Assembly (NCBI GenBank): GCA_016869735.1
Contig: VGDL01000021.1
Location: 1-55,653 of the forward strand
Origin: Alphaproteobacteria bacterium
Lineage (GTDB): Bacteria > Pseudomonadota > Alphaproteobacteria > Acetobacterales > Acetobacteraceae
Direction: 5' to 3'
Length of the DNA stretch: 55,653 nt
Shown here: piece by piece, positions 36,475-44,116 of the stretch
Position numbering within the stretch: position 1 is the first letter of the stretch
Layout: each line of letters starts with the position of its first letter
Translations under genes and position numbers: made by a program
Notes under the pieces: model-generated
What the model saw: the letters and a program-made list of their open reading frames with translations, nothing else
Databases searched by the model: none
Told to the model about the DNA's origin: nothing

Positions 36475-37350
36475 ATGGGCTACCCGCCCGAAATATTGCT
36501 GGAGGCCGTGGCAAACGGCCTCCTGATGGGGGCCGTGTATGGGCTGGTGGCGCTGGGCCTCACGCTGGTTTACGGCGTGTTGCACATTATCAACTTCGCC
36601 CATGGTGCGTTGCTGACGCTGGCGATGTATGCGGCCTTTGTCGCGCATGGCGCCTTTGGGCTTGACCCCTATGCGGCGATGATCCCGCTGGCGGGCTTGT
36701 TCTTCGTGTTGGGCTATCTGGTACAGCGCTTGGTGATTGGGCCGGCCAGCCGTGGCGATGATTCCAATATGTTGCTGGTGACACTTGGGCTTTCGATCAT
36801 CATCGAAAACGCCATGTTGGCGATTTTTCGTTCGGATACCATGACGCTCCGCCTGCCCTATGCCATGTCCATGGTGGAACTTGGCGATGTTTTGTTGTCA
36901 GTGCCGCGCCTGATCGGCTTTGGCGTGACGCTGCTGCTGGCCGCCTTGCTGTTTGTGCTGATGACGCGCACCGATACGGGCCGCGCCATTCGGGCGGTCG
37001 CGAAGGAACGCACGGGCGCTGCCTTGGTTGGTATTGATGTCGCGCATATCTATGCCGTGACCTTTGGCATCGGCACGGCTTGTCTTGCCATCGCCGCCTG
37101 TCTTTTGCTGCCGTCCTTCTATGTCTCGCCACGTGTGGGCAATGCCTTTGTGCTGGTGGCCTTCACCATTGTGGTGCTGGGTGGCATGGGCAGCGTGACG
37201 GGGGCGCTGCTGGGCGGCTTGTTCATCGGTGTGGTGGAAAGCCTTTCTGGCCTCTATTTCGGTGATAGCCTTGGACAAATCGGGATTTTCCTGATTTTTA
37301 TCCTAGTGCTGCTGCTGCGCCCGACTGGGTTGTTCGGGGCGCGCGCATGA
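36475..37350 (+). CDS. LivH-type ABC transporter permease
   Basis: A 291-aa inner-membrane permease. The LivH signature GAVYGLVALGLTLVYGVLHIINFAHGAL lies near the N-terminus and AVAKERTGAALVGIDV in the cytoplasmic EAA-like loop. About eight hydrophobic helices are seen. The ATG is 1 bp after the binding-protein stop; its end overlaps the next permease by 4 bp. Confidence 0.94.
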   Translation: MGYPPEILLEAVANGLLMGAVYGLVALGLTLVYGVLHIINFAHGALLTLAMYAAFVAHGAFGLDPYAAMIPLAGLFFVLGYLVQRLVIGPASRGDDSNMLLVTLGLSIIIENAMLAIFRSDTMTLRLPYAMSMVELGDVLLSVPRLIGFGVTLLLAALLFVLMTRTDTGRAIRAVAKERTGAALVGIDVAHIYAVTFGIGTACLAIAACLLLPSFYVSPRVGNAFVLVAFTIVVLGGMGSVTGALLGGLFIGVVESLSGLYFGDSLGQIGIFLIFILVLLLRPTGLFGARA

Positions 37351-38306
37351 CTATTCGTGAGGCTTTGCCCATTTTGGGCTTTCTGGTCGTCGCCGTGCTG
37401 GTTTCGCTATTTGTGACCAGCAATGTGGTGCTGAATTTTCTGGTCTTTACGCTGATCCTGGCGATTGCCGCGCAGGGGTGGAATCTGCTTGGTGGCTATG
37501 GCGGGCAGTATTCCTTTGGTCATGCGGCGTTTTTCGGCATGGGCGCTTATGTCAGCGCCATTCTGCAACAACGCTTTGGCGTGAATGCCTATCCGGCGGT
37601 GGCCTTCGGCATGGTAGCCGCCGCGCTGCTTGGCTATGCGATTGGTGCCATGGTGTTTCGCGCTGGGCTGCGCGGTTCCTATTTTGCGCTGGTCACGCTT
37701 GCCTTTGCTGAGGTGCTGCGCATCCTTGCCAATGCAATCGAGATCACGGGCGGTGCTGCGGGTTTGCTGATCAGCCTCAATCTCGGCGCGGGTAATCTGC
37801 AATTTGCCAATCGGTCGAGCTTTTTGATTTTGGCAGCGGTATTGCTTGCGCTTGCCATGTTGATGACGCTGGCCGTGGAGAAAAGCCGGATCGGCGCGCA
37901 GCTTGTCGCGGTGCGGGAGAATGAGGCAGCGGCTGCCGCGCTTGGTGTGGATATTCTGGCGGTGAAGCTGCGTGCCATCAGCCTATCGGCGGGGCTTACT
38001 GGTGCGGCAGGGGCGCTTTATGCGCAGTATTTCCTCTATATTGATAGCAATATTGCTTTCGGCACCTGGATTTCAGTGGAAGCATTGCTCGCCCCAATTA
38101 TTGGTGGTGCGGGCACGGTATTCGGCCCGCTGATTGGTGCATTGATCCTGCAAGGGCTGAGCGAGGGCACGAAGATGCTGATCGGCAAAATCCCTGGTGT
38201 TGATCTGATCATCTTTGGTGCGCTGCTGATCCTGGTGGTGCGCTTTCCGCTGCATCGCATCCCGGGCGTCATCGCCGCGCGCTGGCGCGGCAAGGGGGCG
38301 CCATGA
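37347..38306 (+). CDS. LivM-type ABC transporter permease
   Basis: A 319-aa second permease with the LivM segments AAQGWNLLGGYGGQYSFGHAAFFGMGAYV and AVRENEAAAAALGVD (cytoplasmic coupling loop). It starts on the ATGA overlap with the LivH-type gene and ends on an ATGA overlap with the first ATPase. It pairs with the LivH-type subunit to form the membrane channel. Confidence 0.94.
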   Translation: MTIREALPILGFLVVAVLVSLFVTSNVVLNFLVFTLILAIAAQGWNLLGGYGGQYSFGHAAFFGMGAYVSAILQQRFGVNAYPAVAFGMVAAALLGYAIGAMVFRAGLRGSYFALVTLAFAEVLRILANAIEITGGAAGLLISLNLGAGNLQFANRSSFLILAAVLLALAMLMTLAVEKSRIGAQLVAVRENEAAAAALGVDILAVKLRAISLSAGLTGAAGALYAQYFLYIDSNIAFGTWISVEALLAPIIGGAGTVFGPLIGALILQGLSEGTKMLIGKIPGVDLIIFGALLILVVRFPLHRIPGVIAARWRGKGAP

Positions 38307-39064
38307 CAGGGCAAGGGCGGGACCCCGCTTTCCTCGCGGTGCGTGATCTCACCAAGCGCTTTGGCGGGCTGACGGCAGTGTCTGACGCGACCTTCGATGT
38401 GCGTGAAGGTTCGATAACCGGGCTGATCGGTCCGAATGGTGCGGGCAAGACGACGCTCTTTGCCATGATCGCCGGCTTTGAACAGCCAAGCGCTGGGCTC
38501 GTGTTGCTGGATGGCGAGGAAATCACCGGCCGCAAGCCGCATGATCTGGCCAAGCTTGGCCTGGCGCGAACCTTCCAGATTGTGCAGCCCTTCGCCGGGC
38601 TTTCCGTGCGCGAAAATATCGCGGTTGGAGCCTTTCTGCGCCTGGCAAAACGTCGTGATGCCTTGGCGTTGGCGGAAGAAGTCGGCCAACGCCTGGGCCT
38701 CGGTCCGCAACTTGATAAGCCAGCGGCAGCGCTGACGGTGGCGGGGCGGAAGCGCCTGGAAGTGGCGCGCGCATTGGCCACGCGCCCGCGCATATTATTG
38801 CTGGATGAGGTATTGGCGGGGCTTAACCCATCGGAACTCCGCGATTTCCTGCCGGTGCTGCAGGATATTCGCGCGGGTGGCGTCACCATCCTCATGATCG
38901 AACATGTCATGCAGGCGGTGATGAGCCTTTGCGAATATGTCCATGTGATCTCCGGCGGGCGTATCATTGCCTCGGGCGAGGCGGCCGAGGTGGTCGGCAA
39001 TCCCGCCGTGATTGAGGCCTATTTGGGCCATGGCGCCGCGCAAAGGTTGGCCGGCCATGCTTGA
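38303..39064 (+). CDS. LivG-type ABC transporter ATP-binding protein
   Basis: A 253-aa ATPase. Walker A is GPNGAGKTT, Walker B ILLLDEVLAGLNP, and the switch histidine is in LMIEHVMQAVM. The ABC signature is altered: the usual LSGGQ-type motif reads LTVAGRKRLEVARALA, as is common in LivG proteins. It overlaps the LivM-type gene by 4 bp and the LivF-type gene by 8 bp. Confidence 0.94.
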   Translation: MTGQGRDPAFLAVRDLTKRFGGLTAVSDATFDVREGSITGLIGPNGAGKTTLFAMIAGFEQPSAGLVLLDGEEITGRKPHDLAKLGLARTFQIVQPFAGLSVRENIAVGAFLRLAKRRDALALAEEVGQRLGLGPQLDKPAAALTVAGRKRLEVARALATRPRILLLDEVLAGLNPSELRDFLPVLQDIRAGGVTILMIEHVMQAVMSLCEYVHVISGGRIIASGEAAEVVGNPAVIEAYLGHGAAQRLAGHA

Positions 39065-39758
39065 AATCAAGGCGCTTGAAGCTGGCTATGGCGAAACCCT
39101 GATCCTGCGCGGCATTGATCTGAGTATCCCCGAAGGCGCTTTGGTTGCGGTGCTCGGCGCCAATGGTGCGGGCAAGACAACTTTGAACATGACCGTCAGC
39201 GGTGTGGTGCGCCCGCGCGGCGGGGAAATTCGTTTCGCGGGGCAGAGCCTCGCTGCGCTATCCCCGCCTGAGATTGTTTCACTTGGCCTGATCCATGTGC
39301 CGGAAGGGCGCAAGATTTTCCCGAATTTGAATGTGCGCGAAGTGCTGGAACTTGGTTCCTATCGCCGCGCGCGGACCAATCGTGCGCGTAATCTGGAACG
39401 CGTTTTTGGTATTTTCCCGCGCCTCAAGGAACGAACCCGCCAGGCCGCTGGCACGCTTTCAGGGGGCGAACAGCAAATGCTCGCCATCGGCCGCGGGCTG
39501 ATGGCGGAACCGAGGCTGCTGATCCTGGATGAACCATCGCTCGGCCTTTCGCCCTTGCTGGTCGAGGAAATGTTCACGCTGATCCGGCGCCTGCATGCGG
39601 ATGGGCTGACCATCATGCTGGTGGAACAGAATGTTGCGCAAAGCCTGGACGTGGCGGATCAGGCGCATGTCTTGGAAAATGGCGTGATCAGCTTGAGCGG
39701 CGCGGCGCGTGACATTGCCGCTGACCCCGAATTGCGCCGTAGCTATCTTGGATTGTGA
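39057..39758 (+). CDS. LivF-type ABC transporter ATP-binding protein
   Basis: A 233-aa second ATPase starting MLEIKALEAGYGETLILRG (ATG 39057). Walker A GANGAGKTT, signature LSGGEQQMLAIGRGLM, Walker B LLILDEPSLGLSP and the H-loop MLVEQN are intact. It completes the importer and ends 1 bp before the HyuB ATG, so importer and enzymes appear co-transcribed. Confidence 0.95.
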   Translation: MLEIKALEAGYGETLILRGIDLSIPEGALVAVLGANGAGKTTLNMTVSGVVRPRGGEIRFAGQSLAALSPPEIVSLGLIHVPEGRKIFPNLNVREVLELGSYRRARTNRARNLERVFGIFPRLKERTRQAAGTLSGGEQQMLAIGRGLMAEPRLLILDEPSLGLSPLLVEEMFTLIRRLHADGLTIMLVEQNVAQSLDVADQAHVLENGVISLSGAARDIAADPELRRSYLGL

Positions 39759-39759
39759 G

Positions 39760-41451
39760 ATGACTGAAATAGAAACCGTGCGTCTTGATGCCGTGACCCT
39801 GGCGGTGCTGAAGGGCCGGCTTGAACAAATTGCTGATGAGATGGATGCAACGCTCTATCGCAGTGCCTTCAACCCGATCATCGCCGAAGCGCGCGACGCC
39901 TGTCACGGCGTTTATGATGCGGTCACTGGCGATACGCTGGTGCAGGGCACCAAGGGCTTGCCGATTTTCGTCGGCGCCATGTCCTTTGCCGTGCGATATG
40001 TCATTCGCAAGGTGGCGGCGGAAGGCGGGCTGGAAGCCGGCGATACCTTCCTGTTCAATGATCCCTATGATGGCGGGACGCATTTGAATGATTTTCGCCT
40101 GGTGCGGCCGATTTTCCGCGCCGGCAAGCTATTCTGCTGGGTCGCAAGTGTTGGGCATTGGCTTGATATCGGCGGAAATGTGCCGGGCAATTACAATCCA
40201 CGCGCCACGGAAAGCCATCAAGAAGGCGTGCGTTTCCCGCCGGTAAAACTGATCCGCGCCGGGCAGATGCAGCAGGATATTCTGGATATTCTGGCGGCCA
40301 ATTCCCGTGTGCCGCAATCCAATTGGGGTGATTTGAATGGGCAGTTGAATGCGCTCGACCTCGGTGAAAAACGGCTGTTGGAATTACTGGATGATTATGG
40401 CGATGCGCGGATCGCCGCGGCCTTCGCGCAATTGGCGGATCGGGCTGAGGCGCTGATGCGCGCGGAAATCGCGGCCCTGCCCGATGGAAGCTACAGCTTT
40501 GATGATTTCCTGGATAATGACGGCGTGAAGGATGAGGCGCTGCGGATTGCGCTGGACCTGACGATTGAAGGTGATCGGCTAATTCTGGATATGTCGCGAT
40601 CCTCACCGCCTTGCGCCGGGCCGCTCAATATCTCCGTCGCGACCACGGTGGCGGCTTGTTATGTTGCGCTCAAGCACGCTTTCCCGGATGTGCCGGCCAA
40701 TGCGGGCGTGCTGCGCCCTGTGGAAGTGATTGCGCCACCAACTACGCTATTGGGTGCGGAGGCACCGCGACCCGTCGCTGGCTATACCGAAACCATCCTA
40801 CGCCTGATCGGCGTAATTTTCGGCGCACTCGGCAAGGCGCGCCCTGCCACCGCGACAGCCGCGCCTTTCGGGACCATCAATGCGCTGGCGCTGTCTGGCC
40901 AGCGGGAAAATGGCACGCTCTGGGTGATGTTTTCCTTCTTTGGTGGCGGGCTTGGCGGCAATCCGGCTTCCGATGGCTTGCATCACGCGAATAACCCGAT
41001 CTCAACGGCGACAATTCCGCCGGTGGAGATTCTGGAGGCAGCCTATCCAGTCATGTTCACGCAATGGGCGCTCCGCCCCGATAGCGGTGGCGCGGGCGAG
41101 CATCGCGGCGGCGTTGGCGCGATTTATGAGATCGAGGCGCTGGCGCCGGGCCGCACCGAAGTCGCCTTGCTGGGTGAACGCGGGCGTTTCGCGCCCTTTG
41201 GTGTGGCGGGCGGCGCTGATGGCGCGCTTAATCGCTTCACCTGGGGGGAGGCGGGCGAAACGCCGCCGATGGCAAGCAAGATTGTTGGTGTTTCCATCGG
41301 CCAAGGTCAACGCGTGCGGCTGGAAAGCCCGGGCGGTGGCGGTTGGGGCGATCCTGCGGCGCGGCCCATGGAGGCTATCGCGCGCGATGTCCGCTTGGGT
41401 TATGTCAGCGCCGAAGCGGCGCTGCGCGATTACGGAAGGCGCGCATCATGA
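39760..41451 (+). CDS. Hydantoinase B / 5-oxoprolinase-type subunit (HyuB)
   Basis: A 563-aa HyuB-family protein. Characteristic segments are DEMDATLYRSAFNPIIAEARDACHGVYDA near the start, FNDPYDGGTHLNDFRLV (metal/substrate region), and RPDSGGAGEHRGGVG near the end. With HyuA it forms ATP-dependent enzymes that open cyclic amides (N-methylhydantoin, 5-oxoproline, caprolactam) or carboxylate ketones (acetone/acetophenone carboxylase). It overlaps HyuA by 4 bp. Sequence alone does not distinguish these substrates. Confidence 0.92.
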   Translation: MTEIETVRLDAVTLAVLKGRLEQIADEMDATLYRSAFNPIIAEARDACHGVYDAVTGDTLVQGTKGLPIFVGAMSFAVRYVIRKVAAEGGLEAGDTFLFNDPYDGGTHLNDFRLVRPIFRAGKLFCWVASVGHWLDIGGNVPGNYNPRATESHQEGVRFPPVKLIRAGQMQQDILDILAANSRVPQSNWGDLNGQLNALDLGEKRLLELLDDYGDARIAAAFAQLADRAEALMRAEIAALPDGSYSFDDFLDNDGVKDEALRIALDLTIEGDRLILDMSRSSPPCAGPLNISVATTVAACYVALKHAFPDVPANAGVLRPVEVIAPPTTLLGAEAPRPVAGYTETILRLIGVIFGALGKARPATATAAPFGTINALALSGQRENGTLWVMFSFFGGGLGGNPASDGLHHANNPISTATIPPVEILEAAYPVMFTQWALRPDSGGAGEHRGGVGAIYEIEALAPGRTEVALLGERGRFAPFGVAGGADGALNRFTWGEAGETPPMASKIVGVSIGQGQRVRLESPGGGGWGDPAARPMEAIARDVRLGYVSAEAALRDYGRRAS

Positions 41452-43499
41452 GCGGCGCGATTGTCGGCGTTGATGTCGGTGGCACCTTCACCGATTTGTT
41501 CCTGTTTGATCCGGCCTCGGGGCGCTTTCAGACTGCGAAAGTACCAAGCCAGCGCGGTGATGAGGCTTCCGGTTTTCTCGCGGGCTTGCGAGCACTTGGT
41601 GGTGCTTCGGGCATGGCAGCGGTCGTGCATGGCACCACGGTTGGCACCAATGCGCTGCTCGAGCGAAAAGGTGCGAAGCTTGGCGTTATCACCACTGCGG
41701 GTTTTCGCGATGTCTTGGAAATGCGTCGCCGTGATCGCCGCCATACCTGGGGGCTTTGGGGCGAATTCGAACCAATCGCGGACCGCGATTTGCGCCTGGA
41801 AGTGCCGGAACGCTGCCTTGCAGATGGCAGCATCCACACACCAGTGGATATCGCGGCGGTGGAATCTGCCGCGCGGGAATTGCTGGCCGCAGGGGCGGAC
41901 GCCTGTGCCATTATCTTCATCAATGCCTATGCCAATCCCGCCAATGAACAGGCAGCGGCAGCAGCGGTGCGGCTCATTTGGCCCAATCCGCATGTTTCGG
42001 TTTCTTCTGAAATACTCCCGGAAATTCGCGAATTTGAACGGGCTTCGACAACGGCGCTCAACGCCTATTTGCAGCCTTTGGTCGCCGGCTATTTGGGTAA
42101 GTTGGAAGGCGCGCTGGCGGATGAAGGTTTCGGTGGGCGGTTTCATATTGTACAATCCAATGGCGGCATCATGTCCACCGCAACGGCGCGGCGCTTCCCG
42201 GCACGCACGGCACTGTCAGGCCCAGCGGCTGGTGTGATTGCGGCAGGCGCCATCGCCAAGGCCGCCGGCTTCAGCCATGTGATTACCTGTGATCTTGGCG
42301 GCACTTCCTTTGATGTGTCTTTAATTGCCGATGGGCAAATGGCCCTAGCCGCGCAGGCGACGATTGATTTCGGCCTGGTCATCCGCTCCCCCATGATTGA
42401 AATCACCACCATTGGCGCGGGTGGCGGTTCCATCGCGGCGGTGGATCGTGGTGGCTTGCTGCAAGTGGGGCCGGAAAGCGCGGGCAGCCGACCGGGGCCG
42501 GTCTGCTATGGGCAGGGCAATGACCGCCCGACGTTGACGGATGGGAATCTGGTGCTCGGGCGGATCAATGCTGCGCGGCCGATTGGCGGCGCGCTCACCA
42601 GCCTTGATGTGGATGCCGCGAAGGCCGCGATTGCACAGCATGTCGGCCTGCCTTTGGGGCTGGATGCCATGGCGGCGGCAGAAGCCATTCTGCGCGTGGC
42701 GAACGCAAAAATGGCCGGCGCCATCAGGCTTGTTTCCATCGAACGCGGGCTTGATCCGGCGCGTTTCGTCGCTCTCCCCTTCGGTGGCGGTGGCGCGCTG
42801 CATGTTGGTGCCTTGCTGACCGAGGTCGGCTTGAAAGCCGCTTTGGTGCCGCGCTTTCCGGGCGTCACTTCCGCGCTTGGCTGCATCATCGCTGATGTGC
42901 GGCATGACCAGGTGCGTACGCTTAATCTCGATTTGGATAGCCTCGATCCTGCCGCGCTGGATGCGCATCTGGTGCGCGAAGCAAGTGCGGCTGTGGCGGT
43001 GGTGCGCGATGCCGGCCTGCCGGTGGAGGCGATTGAAACGCTTTTCACGCTTGATATGCATTACGCTGGGCAGACGCATACCGTTGCTGTGCCTCTGCCC
43101 GTGACGGTGGCGGGCAATAGCACCGGCGTGACGCGAACGATTGTGCGGCAGGCCTTTGAAGCGGCCTATCAACGCGCCTTCAGTCGCTTGCTGCCGGGAT
43201 TGCCGGTCAGGATTGTCTCGCTCCGCAGTGCTGCGATTGGCCGCCGCCCGGCATTTGATCTGGCGGCACTTGCGCCTGGGCCTGACGCAAGCCTTGAAAC
43301 AGCAGCGCGTGGCGCGCGGCCGGTTTGGTTTGATGGCGCTTGGCATGAGGCACGCATTTTCGCGCGGCTTGAACTGCCGGTTGGTGCCGAAATTCCCGGC
43401 CCCGCCATTCTGGAACAACCCGATGCAACCGTGGTGGTGGACCCTGGCCTAGTGGCGCGGGTGGACCGCTTTGGCAATCTGATTATCGAAAGGGCGTGA
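41448..43499 (+). CDS. Hydantoinase A / 5-oxoprolinase-type subunit (HyuA)
   Basis: A 683-aa ATP-binding subunit with the actin/Hsp70-like phosphate loops IVGVDVGGTFTDLFLFD (residues ~5-21) and VITCDLGGTSFDVSLIADG in the middle. GAGGGSIAAVDRGGLLQVGPESAGSRPGP is also typical. It is thought to phosphorylate the cyclic amide or ketone so HyuB can complete hydrolysis or carboxylation. No third small subunit, as in acetone carboxylase, is present, which favours cyclic-amide hydrolase. The ATG lies in an ATGA overlap with HyuB. Confidence 0.93.
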   Translation: MSGAIVGVDVGGTFTDLFLFDPASGRFQTAKVPSQRGDEASGFLAGLRALGGASGMAAVVHGTTVGTNALLERKGAKLGVITTAGFRDVLEMRRRDRRHTWGLWGEFEPIADRDLRLEVPERCLADGSIHTPVDIAAVESAARELLAAGADACAIIFINAYANPANEQAAAAAVRLIWPNPHVSVSSEILPEIREFERASTTALNAYLQPLVAGYLGKLEGALADEGFGGRFHIVQSNGGIMSTATARRFPARTALSGPAAGVIAAGAIAKAAGFSHVITCDLGGTSFDVSLIADGQMALAAQATIDFGLVIRSPMIEITTIGAGGGSIAAVDRGGLLQVGPESAGSRPGPVCYGQGNDRPTLTDGNLVLGRINAARPIGGALTSLDVDAAKAAIAQHVGLPLGLDAMAAAEAILRVANAKMAGAIRLVSIERGLDPARFVALPFGGGGALHVGALLTEVGLKAALVPRFPGVTSALGCIIADVRHDQVRTLNLDLDSLDPAALDAHLVREASAAVAVVRDAGLPVEAIETLFTLDMHYAGQTHTVAVPLPVTVAGNSTGVTRTIVRQAFEAAYQRAFSRLLPGLPVRIVSLRSAAIGRRPAFDLAALAPGPDASLETAARGARPVWFDGAWHEARIFARLELPVGAEIPGPAILEQPDATVVVDPGLVARVDRFGNLIIERA

Positions 43500-44113
43500 T
43501 GATGGCCAGCGCCATTCCCATCAGTGAAACCGCTTTACTGCTCTGTGATTTGCAGAATGATTTCATCCATCCCGAGGGCGCCTATGCGCGCGGCGGGCAA
43601 GGTGATGTGACCATCGCAGCACTGCCCGCGCGGCTTGCGCCGCTTTCCGAAGCCATGCGCGCAAAAGGCGGCTGGATCGCTTCCACGCATTTCACGCTGG
43701 TGCCGGGCAAGGGGGGCGAGCCCTTCATTGCGGAGCATCTCAAACAAATGCGGCCCTTCCTGCGCAAGGGGGATTTTGCGCCGGCATCCTGGGGCCAGGC
43801 CTTGGTGGATGAATTGGCACCATCCGATCTGATGGTCGAGAAAATCGGCTATGACGCTTTCTGGAATTCGCGCCTGGAATGGGCCTTGCGCAAGGCAGGT
43901 ATTCGCGCGCTATTGGTGGCGGGCATTGTTACCAATGGCGGGGTTGCTTCCACCGTGCGCGGCGCGCATGTGCGCGAATTTGATGTGACGGTATTGGAAG
44001 ATGGCTGTGCGGCGTTTTCTGCCGCGGTACATCAGGCGGCGATTGAAGGGCTGCGCCCAGTGGCGCGCATCACCAGAATCGCGCAGGCTTTGCAGGAAAT
44101 AACGGGGAAGTAG
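43499..44113 (+). CDS. Isochorismatase-fold hydrolase lacking the catalytic cysteine
   Basis: A 204-aa Rossmann-like hydrolase of the isochorismatase superfamily. Asp17 (LLCDLQNDF) and Lys115 (VEKIGYDAF) of the usual Asp-Lys-Cys triad are present, as is the cis-peptide segment GIVTN. The nucleophile position is changed: typical cysteine hydrolases read TNVCV, here it reads TNGGV (Gly148). True isochorismatases such as PhzD also lack the cysteine and hydrolyse without a covalent intermediate. HyuAB and N-carbamoylsarcosine amidase work together in creatinine breakdown, so a decarbamoylase would fit, but the lost cysteine argues against it. ATG 43502 is an alternative start. Confidence 0.9.
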   Translation: MMASAIPISETALLLCDLQNDFIHPEGAYARGGQGDVTIAALPARLAPLSEAMRAKGGWIASTHFTLVPGKGGEPFIAEHLKQMRPFLRKGDFAPASWGQALVDELAPSDLMVEKIGYDAFWNSRLEWALRKAGIRALLVAGIVTNGGVASTVRGAHVREFDVTVLEDGCAAFSAAVHQAAIEGLRPVARITRIAQALQEITGK

Positions 44114-44116
44114 GTC

